Source: Nevskia sp.
GTDB lineage: Bacteria; Pseudomonadota; Gammaproteobacteria; Nevskiales; Nevskiaceae
Assembly (NCBI GenBank): GCA_023229645.1
Contig: JALNYU010000005.1
Span: 204,142 to 268,141, forward strand
DNA: 64,000 nucleotides
Reading direction: 5' to 3'
Part shown: in pieces, positions 34,607-43,165 of the stretch
Layout of the letters: every line of letters begins with the position of its first letter
How positions within the stretch are numbered: position 1 is the first letter of the stretch
The notes under the pieces: generated by a model
Database searches by the model: none
What the model saw: the letters and a program-made list of their open reading frames with translations, nothing else
Told to the model about the DNA's origin: nothing
Program-made: the position numbers and the translations under genes

Positions 34607-36064
34607 TCACTCGCGCCAAAAAGCTGGCGTCATCAATACGACAAGAACGAAAACCTCCAAGCGCCCAACTAACATCGACGCGGTACAGACCCAGGTTTGG
34701 AAATCGGTCAGTACCGCGTACGTCGTTGCCGGCCCTACTTCGCGCAGACCCGGACCGGCGTTATTGATTGTCGAGATGATTGCGCTCACCGCCGACAAAA
34801 AATCCATGCCGCTGATAATCAGAAGAAAGGTCAGCACGATGACGCTGAGCGTATAGAGATGGATAAAGCCGAAGACCGAGAGCACGGTGCGGTCGGGGAT
34901 TACTTGGCCGCCAACTTTTAACGTATGCATGCCGCTTGGGTGCAGCAAGCTGAACAACTCACGCGCGCTTTGTTTGAACAAGATCAGCGTGCGGACCATT
35001 TTGATGCCGCCGCCGGTGGAGCCGGCTGACGACGCGAGGCAGGACAGCAACAACATCCACAGCGGGACGAACAGCGGCCAGCGGTCGAAATCGGTATTGA
35101 CCAAGCCGCAGTCGAGCGCCATCGAAACCAAATTGAAGCTAACGTAGCGGAAGCTCGTCCAATAGGTCGAATAGGTACCGGTGAACCATAGATAACCGGC
35201 CAGCACCACGCAACTGCCGACGATCAAGCCGAGCATGACGGACGCCTCAGCATCCCGCAGGTAGGGCCTTAAGCTCTTGCCGCGCCAAGCAAGAAAGTGG
35301 GTCGCGAAGTTAATGCCGGCCAGCAGCATAAAAAAGATCAGCACGACTTCGATCAGTGGCGAGTTGAAGTAGCCGACGCTGGCGTCGTGCGTCGAAAAGC
35401 CGCCGAGCGATAGCGCCGCAAAGGCGTGGCATACGGCATCGAACCAGCCCATCCCCGCGAGTTTCAACGCGACGATGCACGCCGCCGTTAACGCGACATA
35501 AATCAGCCATAACGAACGTGCAGTGTGGACAAATCGCGGAGTCAGTTTTGAATCTTTGATCGGCCCGGTCGATTCGGCGCGATACACCTGCATGCCGCCG
35601 ACGCCGAGCAGCGGCAGTACCGCCATCGCGAGGCCGATGATGCCGAGGCCGCCGAGCCAGTTCAGCTCGTGGCGCCAAAGATTATGGGCATGGGCGATGT
35701 GGTCCAAGCCGGAAATAACCGTTGCGCCGGTAGTGGTAAAACCCGACATCGTTTCGAAATAGGCATCGGTAAACGATAGACCGAGGCCGATCATCAACGG
35801 CACCGCTGCCGTCGCGGCGAGCACCGACCAAGTCAACGCAACAAGGAGGAAGCCATCGCGCGATTTCAGCTCGCGCCTTTGCCCGCGGCCGCCCCACCAC
35901 ATCAACAAACCGAGCGCGAAATTCCCTGCCATCGACCACAAGTAGGCGTTGAACGCACCTTCGTTGTAGTGCATGGAAAAGCCCAATGGCGGGATGAACG
36001 CCGCCGAAAATGCCATCACTAGCGTGCCCAGCGGGCGGGAGATATGTAGAAAATCCTTGAACAA
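34607..36064 (-). CDS. trkH: Trk potassium transporter, membrane subunit TrkH
   Basis: The K+-conducting membrane subunit, 485 residues with about ten to twelve membrane helices. The four filter-like loops of the SKT family are visible: SGFTTTGATV, the HAFAALSLGGFSTHD region, SSAGSTGGGIKM, and a last one around INNAGPGL. The start is TTG at 36064, with no better codon upstream before an unrelated frame; TrkH members usually begin with a comparable membrane-anchored stretch. Upstream, 36065-36269 is shared with divergent thrB and holds the palindrome at 36123-36183. Confidence 0.94.
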   Translation of the reverse strand: MFKDFLHISRPLGTLVMAFSAAFIPPLGFSMHYNEGAFNAYLWSMAGNFALGLLMWWGGRGQRRELKSRDGFLLVALTWSVLAATAAVPLMIGLGLSFTDAYFETMSGFTTTGATVISGLDHIAHAHNLWRHELNWLGGLGIIGLAMAVLPLLGVGGMQVYRAESTGPIKDSKLTPRFVHTARSLWLIYVALTAACIVALKLAGMGWFDAVCHAFAALSLGGFSTHDASVGYFNSPLIEVVLIFFMLLAGINFATHFLAWRGKSLRPYLRDAEASVMLGLIVGSCVVLAGYLWFTGTYSTYWTSFRYVSFNLVSMALDCGLVNTDFDRWPLFVPLWMLLLSCLASSAGSTGGGIKMVRTLILFKQSARELFSLLHPSGMHTLKVGGQVIPDRTVLSVFGFIHLYTLSVIVLTFLLIISGMDFLSAVSAIISTINNAGPGLREVGPATTYAVLTDFQTWVCTASMLVGRLEVFVLVVLMTPAFWRE

Positions 36065-36122
36065 GTATCGTCGCCGTGATCGGAATAGTCGGCAGTTTAC
36101 CCCGGCGGCTCACCGATTCGAC

Positions 36123-36183
36123 GCTAGGGCCTGTTAACACGTATGCGATCGCTGCGACCGCATACGTGTTAACAGGCCCTAGC
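36123..36183. repeat. Near-perfect palindrome with CTAG-type ends, probable miniature transposable element
   Basis: Perfect 25-bp arms (36123-36147 and 36159-36183) with an 11-base centre. Reading inward, the ends are CTAGGGCCTGTTAAC on both sides. IS5-group transposases insert at YTAR sites, and CTAG at each end fits such a target or its duplication, so this may be a tiny non-autonomous element. It sits between the divergent trkH and thrB starts and may alter either promoter. The outer GGGCCTGTTAA motif is also present at the ends of the repeat at 53276. Confidence 0.7.
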
Positions 36184-36269
36184 TTGATTCAAGACAGCGC
36201 GTGCCTGAATGCCTACACTTTGCTGGCGTTTCCGCCGGTCGCCGTCGCGATCCTCAATTTCGAGGTCTT

Positions 36270-37208
36270 ATGTCTGTTTTTACCCAGGTCAGTCATGCGC
36301 AGTTGCATGCTTATCTCACGCACTACGATGTCGGCGAGTTGATCGGATTCCAGGGCATCGGCGAAGGGGTCGAAAACACCAATTATTTTGTCGATACCGA
36401 ACGTGGACGTTGGGTATTAACGCTGTTTGAACGCTTAAATGCGGATGATCTGCCGTTTTTCCTCGGCTTACTCGGCCACCTCGCCAGTCGCGGCTATCCG
36501 AGTGCGCAACCGCTTGCCGACCATAGCGGGGCAACGCTGCGATCGCTGAACGGCAAGCCGGCGGCTTTGGTGACGCGTTTAGTCGGCCAGAGCGTGTTGT
36601 TTCCAACGTTGACGCAGTGCGCGGCAGTTGGCCAGGCGCTCGGTGAGCTGCACGTGCTCGGCCAGTCCTACACTGGGCGTTGTGTCAATTCGCGTGGCGT
36701 TGAATGGCGGCGTACGACCGCAGAGACGCTGCTGCTGAAAGTCGATGCCGACACGCGAACGCTGATCGCCGAGGAACTCGCGGCGCAATCTGAACTCGAT
36801 TTCAGACAACTACCGCAAGGCGTCATTCACGCCGATTTGTTCAAAGACAACGTGCTATTTGTCGATGAACGTCTCACGGGCGTGATCGACTTCTACTACG
36901 CCTGTAACGATGCGCTGTTATACGACCTCGCCGTCACGCTGAACGATTGGTGCGCGCGGCCGGATGGCAGCCTCGATCTCGACGCTGCCGCGGCTTTACT
37001 CGCCGCGTATCGCGCCTGCCGTGAGCCCAACCACGCCGAACGCGGCGCTTGGCGATTAGTGCTGCGCGCCGCCGCGTTCCGGTTTTTTCTGTCCCGACTT
37101 TACGACTGGACGTTTCCGCGCGCGGGCGACCTCGTCCACATCAAAGATCCGGCGCCGTATCGGCATATCCTGCTGCATCACCGCGAGCAGGAACCACCCG
37201 CGCTCTAG
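36270..37208 (+). CDS. thrB: Homoserine kinase (APH-fold type)
   Basis: Phosphorylates homoserine on the way to threonine. This is the pseudomonad/alphaproteobacterial ThrB type, related to aminoglycoside phosphotransferases, not the E. coli GHMP kinase type. The 312-residue protein has VSHAQLHAYLTHYDVGELI at the start, the VENTNYFVDT ATP-site region, and the catalytic loop GVIHADLFKDNVLF followed by GVIDFYYACND (Asp of the DFG-like triad). The ATG at 36270 follows CGAGG seven bases upstream; a longer start at 36201 adds residues not seen in the family. The next gene converges on it past a hairpin. Confidence 0.92.
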   Translation: MSVFTQVSHAQLHAYLTHYDVGELIGFQGIGEGVENTNYFVDTERGRWVLTLFERLNADDLPFFLGLLGHLASRGYPSAQPLADHSGATLRSLNGKPAALVTRLVGQSVLFPTLTQCAAVGQALGELHVLGQSYTGRCVNSRGVEWRRTTAETLLLKVDADTRTLIAEELAAQSELDFRQLPQGVIHADLFKDNVLFVDERLTGVIDFYYACNDALLYDLAVTLNDWCARPDGSLDLDAAAALLAAYRACREPNHAERGAWRLVLRAAAFRFFLSRLYDWTFPRAGDLVHIKDPAPYRHILLHHREQEPPAL

Positions 37209-37215
37209 AAATGAA

Positions 37216-37244
37216 AGCGGCGCCGGTCAATTCGTCCGGCGCCG
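37216..37244. terminator. Hairpin between thrB and ybdD/cstA
   Basis: Perfect 10-bp inverted repeat (arms 37216-37225 and 37235-37244) with a nine-base loop in the 52-base gap between the convergent genes. The following sequence GTTCTCAT has few T residues, so it is hairpin-supported only. Confidence 0.55.
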
Positions 37245-37260
37245 CGTTCTCATACCCTCA

Positions 37261-37506
37261 TCAACAGCAGCGCGACGTGCCTTTGCCGTAGCGCGCGTCT
37301 TGCCGCGAGCGGAAGAACACCGGATAACTCATGACCGGTTGATCCGGGTGCTGCGTCCGCTGGTGCCGGACATAGGTTTCATAGTCCGGCACCCCGATCG
37401 CTAGATTCGCAGTTTGCTCCGCTTTGCGCCACGCGGCGTGTAGCCGCGCGCGCCAGCCGGCAGCAGCCTCAGTGTCCTGCGACGGCAGTTTCGTTTGTGG
37501 TGACAT
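37261..37506 (-). CDS. ybdD: Small YbdD/YjiX family protein
   Basis: An 81-residue, cysteine-ended protein of the YbdD/YjiX family (DUF466), seen in the conserved PDYETYVRHQRTQHPDQPVMSY segment and the terminal GTSRCC. In E. coli ybdD lies directly after cstA and yjiX after the pyruvate transporter btsT, so this pairing reproduces the known linkage. It starts at the ATG at 37506, giving a 38-base overlap with the end of cstA and hence translational coupling. Its role beyond assisting peptide or pyruvate uptake is unknown. Confidence 0.88.
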   Translation of the reverse strand: MSPQTKLPSQDTEAAAGWRARLHAAWRKAEQTANLAIGVPDYETYVRHQRTQHPDQPVMSYPVFFRSRQDARYGKGTSRCC

Positions 37507-39541
37507 AAGGCGCCTCATGGGTGCTGGGTGCGTTGGCGCGCAGGGCCTGCCAGGCGGTACGCACGCCGAGTACAAAGACTGTGACGACGACGACCATAAA
37601 GATCATCGCCAAGCCGGCGTCGATGCGATCGTTCAGGAAGACCTGCTGCATCTGTGCGATCGATTTCGCCGGCGCCACAATCTCGCCCTTGGCTAACGCA
37701 TCGCCAAACTTCTGCGCGTGGGCCAAGAAACCGATCTTCGGATTCGACGAAAATACTTTCAGCCAGCCGGCGGTGAGCGTGCAGATCAGCAGCCATGCCA
37801 TCGGCACCGCGGTGATCCAGACATAGCGCTCGCGCTTCATCTTAATCAGCGTCACGGTGGCGAAAATCAGCGCAATGCCGGCCAGCATCTGATTCGCGAT
37901 GCCAAACAACGGCCATAGCGTGTTGATGCCGCCGAGCGGATCGGTCACACCCTGGTACAAGAACCAGCCCCAGCCCGCGACGCAGATCGTCGTTGCAACC
38001 GTATTCGCAACCCAGCTCTCGGTATTGCGGAACGGCGCGTAACCGGCGCCCACCAGATCCTGCACCATGAAGCGGCCGATGCGCGTACCGGCATCGACGG
38101 TGGTCAGGATAAACAAGGCTTCAAACAGAATTGCGTAGTGATACCAGAACGCCATGCTGCCGAAGCCGGGCATGAGGCTGTTCAGAATCTGCGCCATGCC
38201 GACCGCGAGTGTCGGCGCGCCGCCCGCGCGGGACAAGATCGTAGTTTCGCCAATGTCTTTCGCGGTTTGCGTCAGCAGGTCTGGCGTAACAACAAAGCCC
38301 CAATTCGCAATTGCCGTGGCCGCACTTTCTGCCGTCGTACCGATGGCGGCAGCCGGCGCGTTCATCGCGAAATAAACGCCGGGTTCCAGCACCGCGGCGG
38401 CGGTGAGCGCCATGATCGCAACGCAGGCTTCCATCAGCATGCTGCCGTAGCCGATGAAGCGCGCGTCGCGCTCGTTTGCGAGCATTTTCGGCGTGGTACC
38501 CGATGAAACCAGCGCGTGGAAGCCGGAGACCGAGCCGCAGGCGATCGTAATAAACAGGAACGGGAATAGCGCGCCGCTCCAAACCGGCCCGGTGCCGTCG
38601 GTGAAGCGCGTCAAAGCCGGCATTTTCAGTTCCGGCGCCGCGACCAAAATCGCGATCGCGAGCAAACCGACGGTGCCGATCTTCATGAACGTCGACAGAT
38701 AATCGCGCGGTGCGAGCAGCAGCCAGACCGGCAGCACTGAGGCTGCGAAGCCGTAGCCAATCAGCATCCAGGCCATTGTTTTAGCGTCGAACGTGAACAG
38801 CGGCGCCCAGTTCGGATCAGCGGCAACCTGGCCGCCGAACGTCACCGCCAGGAGCAGCAGGACAACGCCGATCAGCGACACTTCGCCGACCCGGCCCGGA
38901 CGCAGATGGCGCAAGTACACGCCCATGAACAGCGCGATTGGGATCGTCGCCGCAACGGTAAACGTGCCCCAAGGGCTCGCCGCCAGCGCTTTAACGACAA
39001 TCAGCGCTAGCACCGCGATGAGCATGATCATGATCAGCAAAACGCCGACCAGCGCGACCCAGCCGGCAGTCGGCCCGAGTTCGGTGCGGATCATCTCGCC
39101 GAGGCTGCGCGCGTCACGCCGCGTGGATAAGAACAGCGTGACGAAGTCTTGCACCGCGCCCGCGAAGATCACGCCGACCAAGATCCATAACGTACCCGGC
39201 AAATACCCCATCTGGGCGGCGAGTACCGGCCCGACCAGAGGCCCGGCACCGGCGATTGCCGCGAAGTGGTGGCCGAAGAGCACGGTGCGATCGGTCGGCA
39301 CGTAGTCCAGGCCGTCGTTATGCAATTGCGCCGGCGTTGCGCGCGCGCCATCAAGGCGCAAAGCCTTGTCGGCGATGAATCGACTATAGAAGCGATACCC
39401 GATGACGAAAATCGAACCGGCTGCCGCGACCAACCACATCGCGTTGATTGTTTCGCCGCGTCGCAACGCGACGACGCCCAAACAAACAGCAGCAAAAACA
39501 GAAAGCAACGTCCATCCCAAGCGGCTTGTCCACGTATTCAT
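37469..39541 (-). CDS. cstA: CstA family carbon-starvation/pyruvate transporter
   Basis: An inner-membrane transporter of 690 residues with about 16-18 hydrophobic segments. Typical CstA segments are PTDRTVLFGHHFAAIAGAGP, the repeated GPLVGPVLAAQMGYLPG, SSGTTPKMLANERDARFIGYG and the C-terminal AQMQQVFLNDR region. CstA and the related BtsT import peptides or pyruvate under carbon limitation. The ATG at 39541 begins MNTWTSRLGWT; the open frame upstream lacks family similarity. It is co-transcribed with ybdD. A LysR regulator gene lies on the same strand just upstream. Confidence 0.92.
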   Translation of the reverse strand: MNTWTSRLGWTLLSVFAAVCLGVVALRRGETINAMWLVAAAGSIFVIGYRFYSRFIADKALRLDGARATPAQLHNDGLDYVPTDRTVLFGHHFAAIAGAGPLVGPVLAAQMGYLPGTLWILVGVIFAGAVQDFVTLFLSTRRDARSLGEMIRTELGPTAGWVALVGVLLIMIMLIAVLALIVVKALAASPWGTFTVAATIPIALFMGVYLRHLRPGRVGEVSLIGVVLLLLAVTFGGQVAADPNWAPLFTFDAKTMAWMLIGYGFAASVLPVWLLLAPRDYLSTFMKIGTVGLLAIAILVAAPELKMPALTRFTDGTGPVWSGALFPFLFITIACGSVSGFHALVSSGTTPKMLANERDARFIGYGSMLMEACVAIMALTAAAVLEPGVYFAMNAPAAAIGTTAESAATAIANWGFVVTPDLLTQTAKDIGETTILSRAGGAPTLAVGMAQILNSLMPGFGSMAFWYHYAILFEALFILTTVDAGTRIGRFMVQDLVGAGYAPFRNTESWVANTVATTICVAGWGWFLYQGVTDPLGGINTLWPLFGIANQMLAGIALIFATVTLIKMKRERYVWITAVPMAWLLICTLTAGWLKVFSSNPKIGFLAHAQKFGDALAKGEIVAPAKSIAQMQQVFLNDRIDAGLAMIFMVVVVTVFVLGVRTAWQALRANAPSTHEAPYVTTNETAVAGH

Positions 39542-39667
39542 TATTGGTTTTCTCCTCGCACCGTCCGTGTGCCCAAGATTCGGACGATCCGACCGCGCGG
39601 TCAAGCGGAATCTACATTCGACGCGGACGCGACACGAAAAATATATTTCCCAAAATCGCAATACACG

Positions 39668-40576
39668 TTATCGCTTGGGGGTCACGCCAGCAGCAAAAGC
39701 GGCCGCTAGAAAATCGACAAAAACGCGAACTTTCGCCGACAGATGTTGGCGCGTCGGGTACATCGCGTAAATACCGATGTCGGGGCCGCGGTAGCCTGGC
39801 AGCGCCTCGACCAACGTGCCGCGAGCTAGGTCATCGGCGATTGCAAACGTTGGCTGCAGCGCGATTCCAAGACCGGCCAGCGTTGCGTCGCGGATCGTGT
39901 CGCCGTTGTTGACGTACATCCGGCACGACACCCCAACGCGGTGCTCGCTGCCATCCATTGTCGAGTACAACAACCACTCGTCACGCGGCGCGAGATAGCT
40001 GTAGCTGATGCAGTCGTGCGCCGCTAAATCTTGCGGCGCGGCAGGCTGACCGCGCGCGGCGATGTAGGCCGGCGACGCCGTGACCAGCAATTGCGTCATC
40101 GCGAGCTTGCGCGCGATCAACGACGGCCCCGGCGTGCGAACGATGCGCACCGCGACGTCGAAGCCTTCGTCGATGACATCGACGTGCCGGTCTGACAACG
40201 AAATATCGAGCTTCAGTTTCGGGTACGCGGCAAGAAATTTCGGCCACAGCGGCGCCAGATGAATCAAGCCGAACGTAACCGGTGCTGCAATTCGCAGCAT
40301 GCCGCCGGGCTCGACGGTAGCCGCAGATGCAATGGCTTCAGCTTCGCCGAGGTCGGCTAATAATTGCTTGGCGCGCTCGTAAAAAACAGCACCACTCTCG
40401 GTCAGGCGCAGGCGGCGCGACGACCGATGCACGAGCCGCGTGCCGAGGTGGGACTCAAGTTCCGCCAAGGTGCGCGACACCACCGCCGTCGATAAAGCCA
40501 TCGCTTCGGCGGCTCGGCTTAGCGTTCCGGCATCGACGATCTTGGCGAAGGTTTCCAGCGCCCTAAAGCGGTCCAT
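39668..40576 (-). CDS. LysR-family transcriptional regulator
   Basis: A 302-residue LysR regulator. The N-terminal winged helix-turn-helix is seen in FAKIVDAGTLSRAAEAMALS and VVSRTLAELESHLGTRLVHR, and the substrate-binding domain covers about residues 90-295 (LRIAAPVTFGLIHLAPLWPK). It is divergent from the extradiol dioxygenase gene, with 149 bases between starts, a standard arrangement in which the regulator controls its neighbour. It is also followed by cstA on the same strand. The co-inducer is unknown. Confidence 0.92.
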   Translation of the reverse strand: MDRFRALETFAKIVDAGTLSRAAEAMALSTAVVSRTLAELESHLGTRLVHRSSRRLRLTESGAVFYERAKQLLADLGEAEAIASAATVEPGGMLRIAAPVTFGLIHLAPLWPKFLAAYPKLKLDISLSDRHVDVIDEGFDVAVRIVRTPGPSLIARKLAMTQLLVTASPAYIAARGQPAAPQDLAAHDCISYSYLAPRDEWLLYSTMDGSEHRVGVSCRMYVNNGDTIRDATLAGLGIALQPTFAIADDLARGTLVEALPGYRGPDIGIYAMYPTRQHLSAKVRVFVDFLAAAFAAGVTPKR

Positions 40577-40725
40577 AAGCGTTACCTTTTGCGTATTTCA
40601 CAAACATAGTTTCGTATTTAGTGTGTTCCTTCCGATTTGTGACGTGAATAGAGTAGTCGCTCGGTTGATCGCCAAGCGCTAGCGTTCGCAGTCAACTTCC
40701 GAGTATTTCCGTAGGAGCGCGCGTC

Positions 40726-41565
40726 ATGACTTCGCTGCCGACCTTATTTGTCTCACACGGCGCCCCCACCTTTGCGCTACAACCGGGCTGTGCCGGCCCT
40801 GCATTGTCGGTACTCGGCCGGCGCCTGCTGCGGCCACGCGCCATACTCGTGGTATCGCCGCATTGGCTGAGTCGCAGTGTTGATATCACCGGCGCCGCGC
40901 AGCCTGAGACGATTCACGATTTCGGCGGCTTCGAGCAGCGTTTGTATGAACTCCAATACCCAGCGCCGGGTGCACCAGCGCTCGCGAGGGAAATCAATAC
41001 GCGTTTACGTGCTGCCGGCTACCCCAGCCAAATTCAAGCGACGCGGGGCTTGGACCATGGCGTTTGGGTGCCGCTGCGTTACCTGTTCCCGGACGCTGAC
41101 GTGCCGGTGCTGCAGCTGGCGCTGCAACCCCAGCAGGCGCCGGGTTATTACTATGAACTTGGCCGGACGTTGGCGGCGCTGGCAAACGAAGGCGTGTTGA
41201 TCGTCGGTTCTGGCAGCATCACGCACAACCTTTACGACTACCGGCCTGGGCAGGCTGCCGCTGCGTATGTACTGGAATTTATCGCCTGGCTGCACAGCGC
41301 CGTCGGCCGCGGCGATCTTGACGCGCTGCTCGACTACCGCCGGCAGGCACCGCACGCGGCGCGCGCGCATCCAACCGACGAGCACCTGATGCCGTTCTAC
41401 GTCGCGCTCGGCGCTGCCGACGACTGGACGCAAAATCTCCGTATCGACGGCGGCGTCACCGACGCTGCGCTCGGCATGGACGGGTTCGTGTTCGGTACCG
41501 CCAGCAACGTATTGGGCGTTGCGCCGAAGCAAGCAGCGAGCGAGATAAGCGATGTCACGGTCTGA
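40726..41565 (+). CDS. Extradiol ring-cleavage dioxygenase (YgiD/4,5-DOPA dioxygenase family)
   Basis: A 279-residue class III ring-cleavage dioxygenase of the LigB type. Metal-ligand residues are seen as FVSHGAPTFAL (His), SPHWLS (His), and GSGSITHNLYDYRPG (His), with the RGLDHGVWVPLRYL Asp-His segment. E. coli YgiD cleaves 4,5-DOPA; the family acts on catechol-like substrates with a non-heme Fe or Zn. An ATG follows GTAGGAGCGCGCGTC. It overlaps the next gene by 14 bases, so dioxygenase and esterase are co-expressed, probably under the divergent LysR regulator. The native substrate is unknown. Confidence 0.9.
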   Translation: MTSLPTLFVSHGAPTFALQPGCAGPALSVLGRRLLRPRAILVVSPHWLSRSVDITGAAQPETIHDFGGFEQRLYELQYPAPGAPALAREINTRLRAAGYPSQIQATRGLDHGVWVPLRYLFPDADVPVLQLALQPQQAPGYYYELGRTLAALANEGVLIVGSGSITHNLYDYRPGQAAAAYVLEFIAWLHSAVGRGDLDALLDYRRQAPHAARAHPTDEHLMPFYVALGAADDWTQNLRIDGGVTDAALGMDGFVFGTASNVLGVAPKQAASEISDVTV

Positions 41566-42259
41566 ACCCCTGGTCGTGGTCGATTCCGAAACCGGCCTGA
41601 GTTACCTAAGCCGTGCGGCCGCCGAACCGTGCGCGGCGCCCGCGCTCCTGGTGATGCTGCATGGGGTGGGCAGCAACGAGCGCAATCTCTGGCCGCTAAC
41701 CGCAGGCCTCGATCCACGCTTCCACGTGATTAGTCTGCGCTCGGCGTTTCAACATGGGCCGGACGCCTACGGCTGGTATCGGGTTTCGTTTACCCCGAGC
41801 GGGCCGGTGATCGACGGTCACGAAGCGCTTAGCAGCCTGGCCTTATTGACGCGCTTTCTCGCCGCGCTGCCGCGCCGCTACGGACTCCCAGCGCAACGGA
41901 TTTATCTATTTGGTTTCAGCCAAGGTTGTTCGATGGCGTATAGCGTTGCGCTGACGCGGCCGGCCTTGATCGGCGGCTGGGTCGGTCTTGGCGGTCGCAT
42001 CCTGCCGCAGATACAGACCGAGGCCGTCTCAGCTGAGCGCCTTGCCCACTTATCGGCGTTCATCGCACATGGTTCTGAAGATCCGGTGATTCCGGTGGCC
42101 AGCGCCCGAGCGGCGCGCGATTTTCTAACGCAGGCCGGCATGCCGTTACGTTATCGCGAATATCCGGCGGGTCATTTGATCGCACAGGTTGCCCGCGATG
42201 ACGCTTTCGCGTGGCTGACCGAAACCGCATTCGCCAGCACCCAATACAGCGCGGCCTAA
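41552..42259 (+). CDS. Alpha/beta-hydrolase (carboxylesterase/phospholipase-like)
   Basis: A 235-residue serine hydrolase. The alpha/beta-hydrolase elements are VMLHGVGSNERNLWPL (oxyanion hole), FGFSQGCSMAYSVAL (nucleophile Ser in GFSQG), HGSEDPVIPV (Asp) and PAGHLI (His), matching the phospholipase/carboxylesterase family with the dienelactone-hydrolase-like fold. It starts 14 bases inside the dioxygenase gene. It may process the dioxygenase product or simply share regulation. It stops just before the short repeat region upstream of yceI. Confidence 0.88.
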   Translation: MSRSEPLVVVDSETGLSYLSRAAAEPCAAPALLVMLHGVGSNERNLWPLTAGLDPRFHVISLRSAFQHGPDAYGWYRVSFTPSGPVIDGHEALSSLALLTRFLAALPRRYGLPAQRIYLFGFSQGCSMAYSVALTRPALIGGWVGLGGRILPQIQTEAVSAERLAHLSAFIAHGSEDPVIPVASARAARDFLTQAGMPLRYREYPAGHLIAQVARDDAFAWLTETAFASTQYSAA

Positions 42260-42321
42260 ACGCGCCGTCAGGCTGCATCCAGTTCCTTTCCCGCATCGCA
42301 TTGGAGTTGTTCCATGATCCG

Positions 42322-42418
42322 TATTATTGATTCGGCCACAAAATAGTTGAACGAGGTGCTACGCGGCAATTTGAGATCGCACTTTTTCGAGACGGCGTGA
42401 GTGGCCGAATTAATAATA
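42322..42418. repeat. Short terminal-inverted-repeat element, about 97 bp
   Basis: An element bounded by 18-bp inverted repeats (42322-42339 and 42401-42418) with one mismatch, arm TATTATTGATTCGGCCAC. The interior does not match the other copies. It lies immediately beside the 95-bp element at 42435, and the two share the TTATTGAT(T/C)CGGCC arm. It may be a miniature inverted-repeat transposable element. Confidence 0.65.
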
Positions 42419-42434
42419 AAATCAAATTGCTTTG

Positions 42435-42529
42435 TTATTGATCCGGCCATTTCTCGCTTTCTCGGAAGTGCGGCATCCGGTTGGGCATTGCACTGCCTTT
42501 ATTCAAGTACTTAATGGCCGGATCAATAA
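42435..42529. repeat. 95-bp terminal-inverted-repeat element, copy 1
   Basis: Perfect 17-bp inverted ends (42435-42451 and 42513-42529; arm TTATTGATCCGGCCATT) around a 61-base interior. It is the same length as, and differs at only four positions from, the copy at 53304-53398, 10.9 kb away. Similarity extends about 15 bases further upstream (AAATC-AATTGCTTTG). Its right end covers what was probably the start codon of yceI. No ORF large enough for a transposase is present, so it would depend on another element. Confidence 0.8.
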
Positions 42530-43094
42530 ACGCGCTGTACTCAGTTTCACCACTGCCGTGTTGCTCGCGAGCCCTGCCGCATTTGCTGCGACATACGACA
42601 TCGACAGCGTCCATTCCAAAGTGCTGTTTAATGTCGAACATCTCGGCTTTTCAAAAATGTACGGCCTATTTGAAGACTACTCCGGAACATTTGATTTCGA
42701 CGCAACTAAGCCGAATGCCGGCGCCTTAACCGTAAAAATCGGCACGGCCAGCATCAAAACCAATAATGCGCTGCGCGATAGTCATCTCGCCGGGCCGGAC
42801 TGGTTTAACGCCAAGCAATTTCCGGAAATGACGTTTGTCGGCAAGAAATTCGAAAAGCTCGGCACCAAGGACGGCGTCATTAACGGCGAGCTGACGATAC
42901 TGGGTACCACGCGGCCGGTGACGATGCAAGTCAGCTTCAACAAAGAAGGCGTTAACCCGCTCGATAAAAACTACTATGCTGGGTTCTCCGCGCACACCGA
43001 AATCAAGCGCTCTGATTTTGGTATGAAGACGTATTTAGGTGCGATTGGTGACGACGTTGAAATCATCATCCAAGTTGAGGGCCGCAAGCAGTAA
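42468..43094 (+). CDS. YceI family periplasmic protein, start region replaced by a short repeat element
   Basis: YceI proteins are small periplasmic lipocalin-like barrels that bind polyprenyl or similar lipids. Core residues are clear: TYDIDSVHSKVLFNVEHLGF, ASIKTNNALRDSHL, FGMKTYLGA. A signal peptide (KRAVLSFTTAVLLASPAAFA) begins directly after the 42435-42529 element; where an ATG is expected there is ATC (codon ATC AAT AAA, 42522). Possible starts within the repeat are GTG at 42468 (used here), TTG at 42432 or a non-standard ATC. Translation from the repeat would add a nonconserved N-terminal extension before the signal peptide. Expression is therefore uncertain. Confidence 0.7.
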   Translation: MRHPVGHCTAFIQVLNGRINKRAVLSFTTAVLLASPAAFAATYDIDSVHSKVLFNVEHLGFSKMYGLFEDYSGTFDFDATKPNAGALTVKIGTASIKTNNALRDSHLAGPDWFNAKQFPEMTFVGKKFEKLGTKDGVINGELTILGTTRPVTMQVSFNKEGVNPLDKNYYAGFSAHTEIKRSDFGMKTYLGAIGDDVEIIIQVEGRKQ

Positions 43095-43115
43095 AGCGCG
43101 ATGCTAAGCGGGCTT

Positions 43116-43151
43116 ATTGGAGTTCTTCCAAAAAACTGGAAGAACTCCAAT
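43116..43151. terminator. Perfect 15-bp hairpin between yceI and acyl-CoA reductase
   Basis: Arms 43116-43130 and 43137-43151 (ATTGGAGTTCTTCCA and its complement) enclose a loop of AAAAAC. It lies in the 72-base gap between convergent genes, whose stops are at 43094 and 43166. T runs are absent outside the stem, so it is hairpin-supported. Confidence 0.7.
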
Positions 43152-43165
43152 TGATTGGTCAGCGG

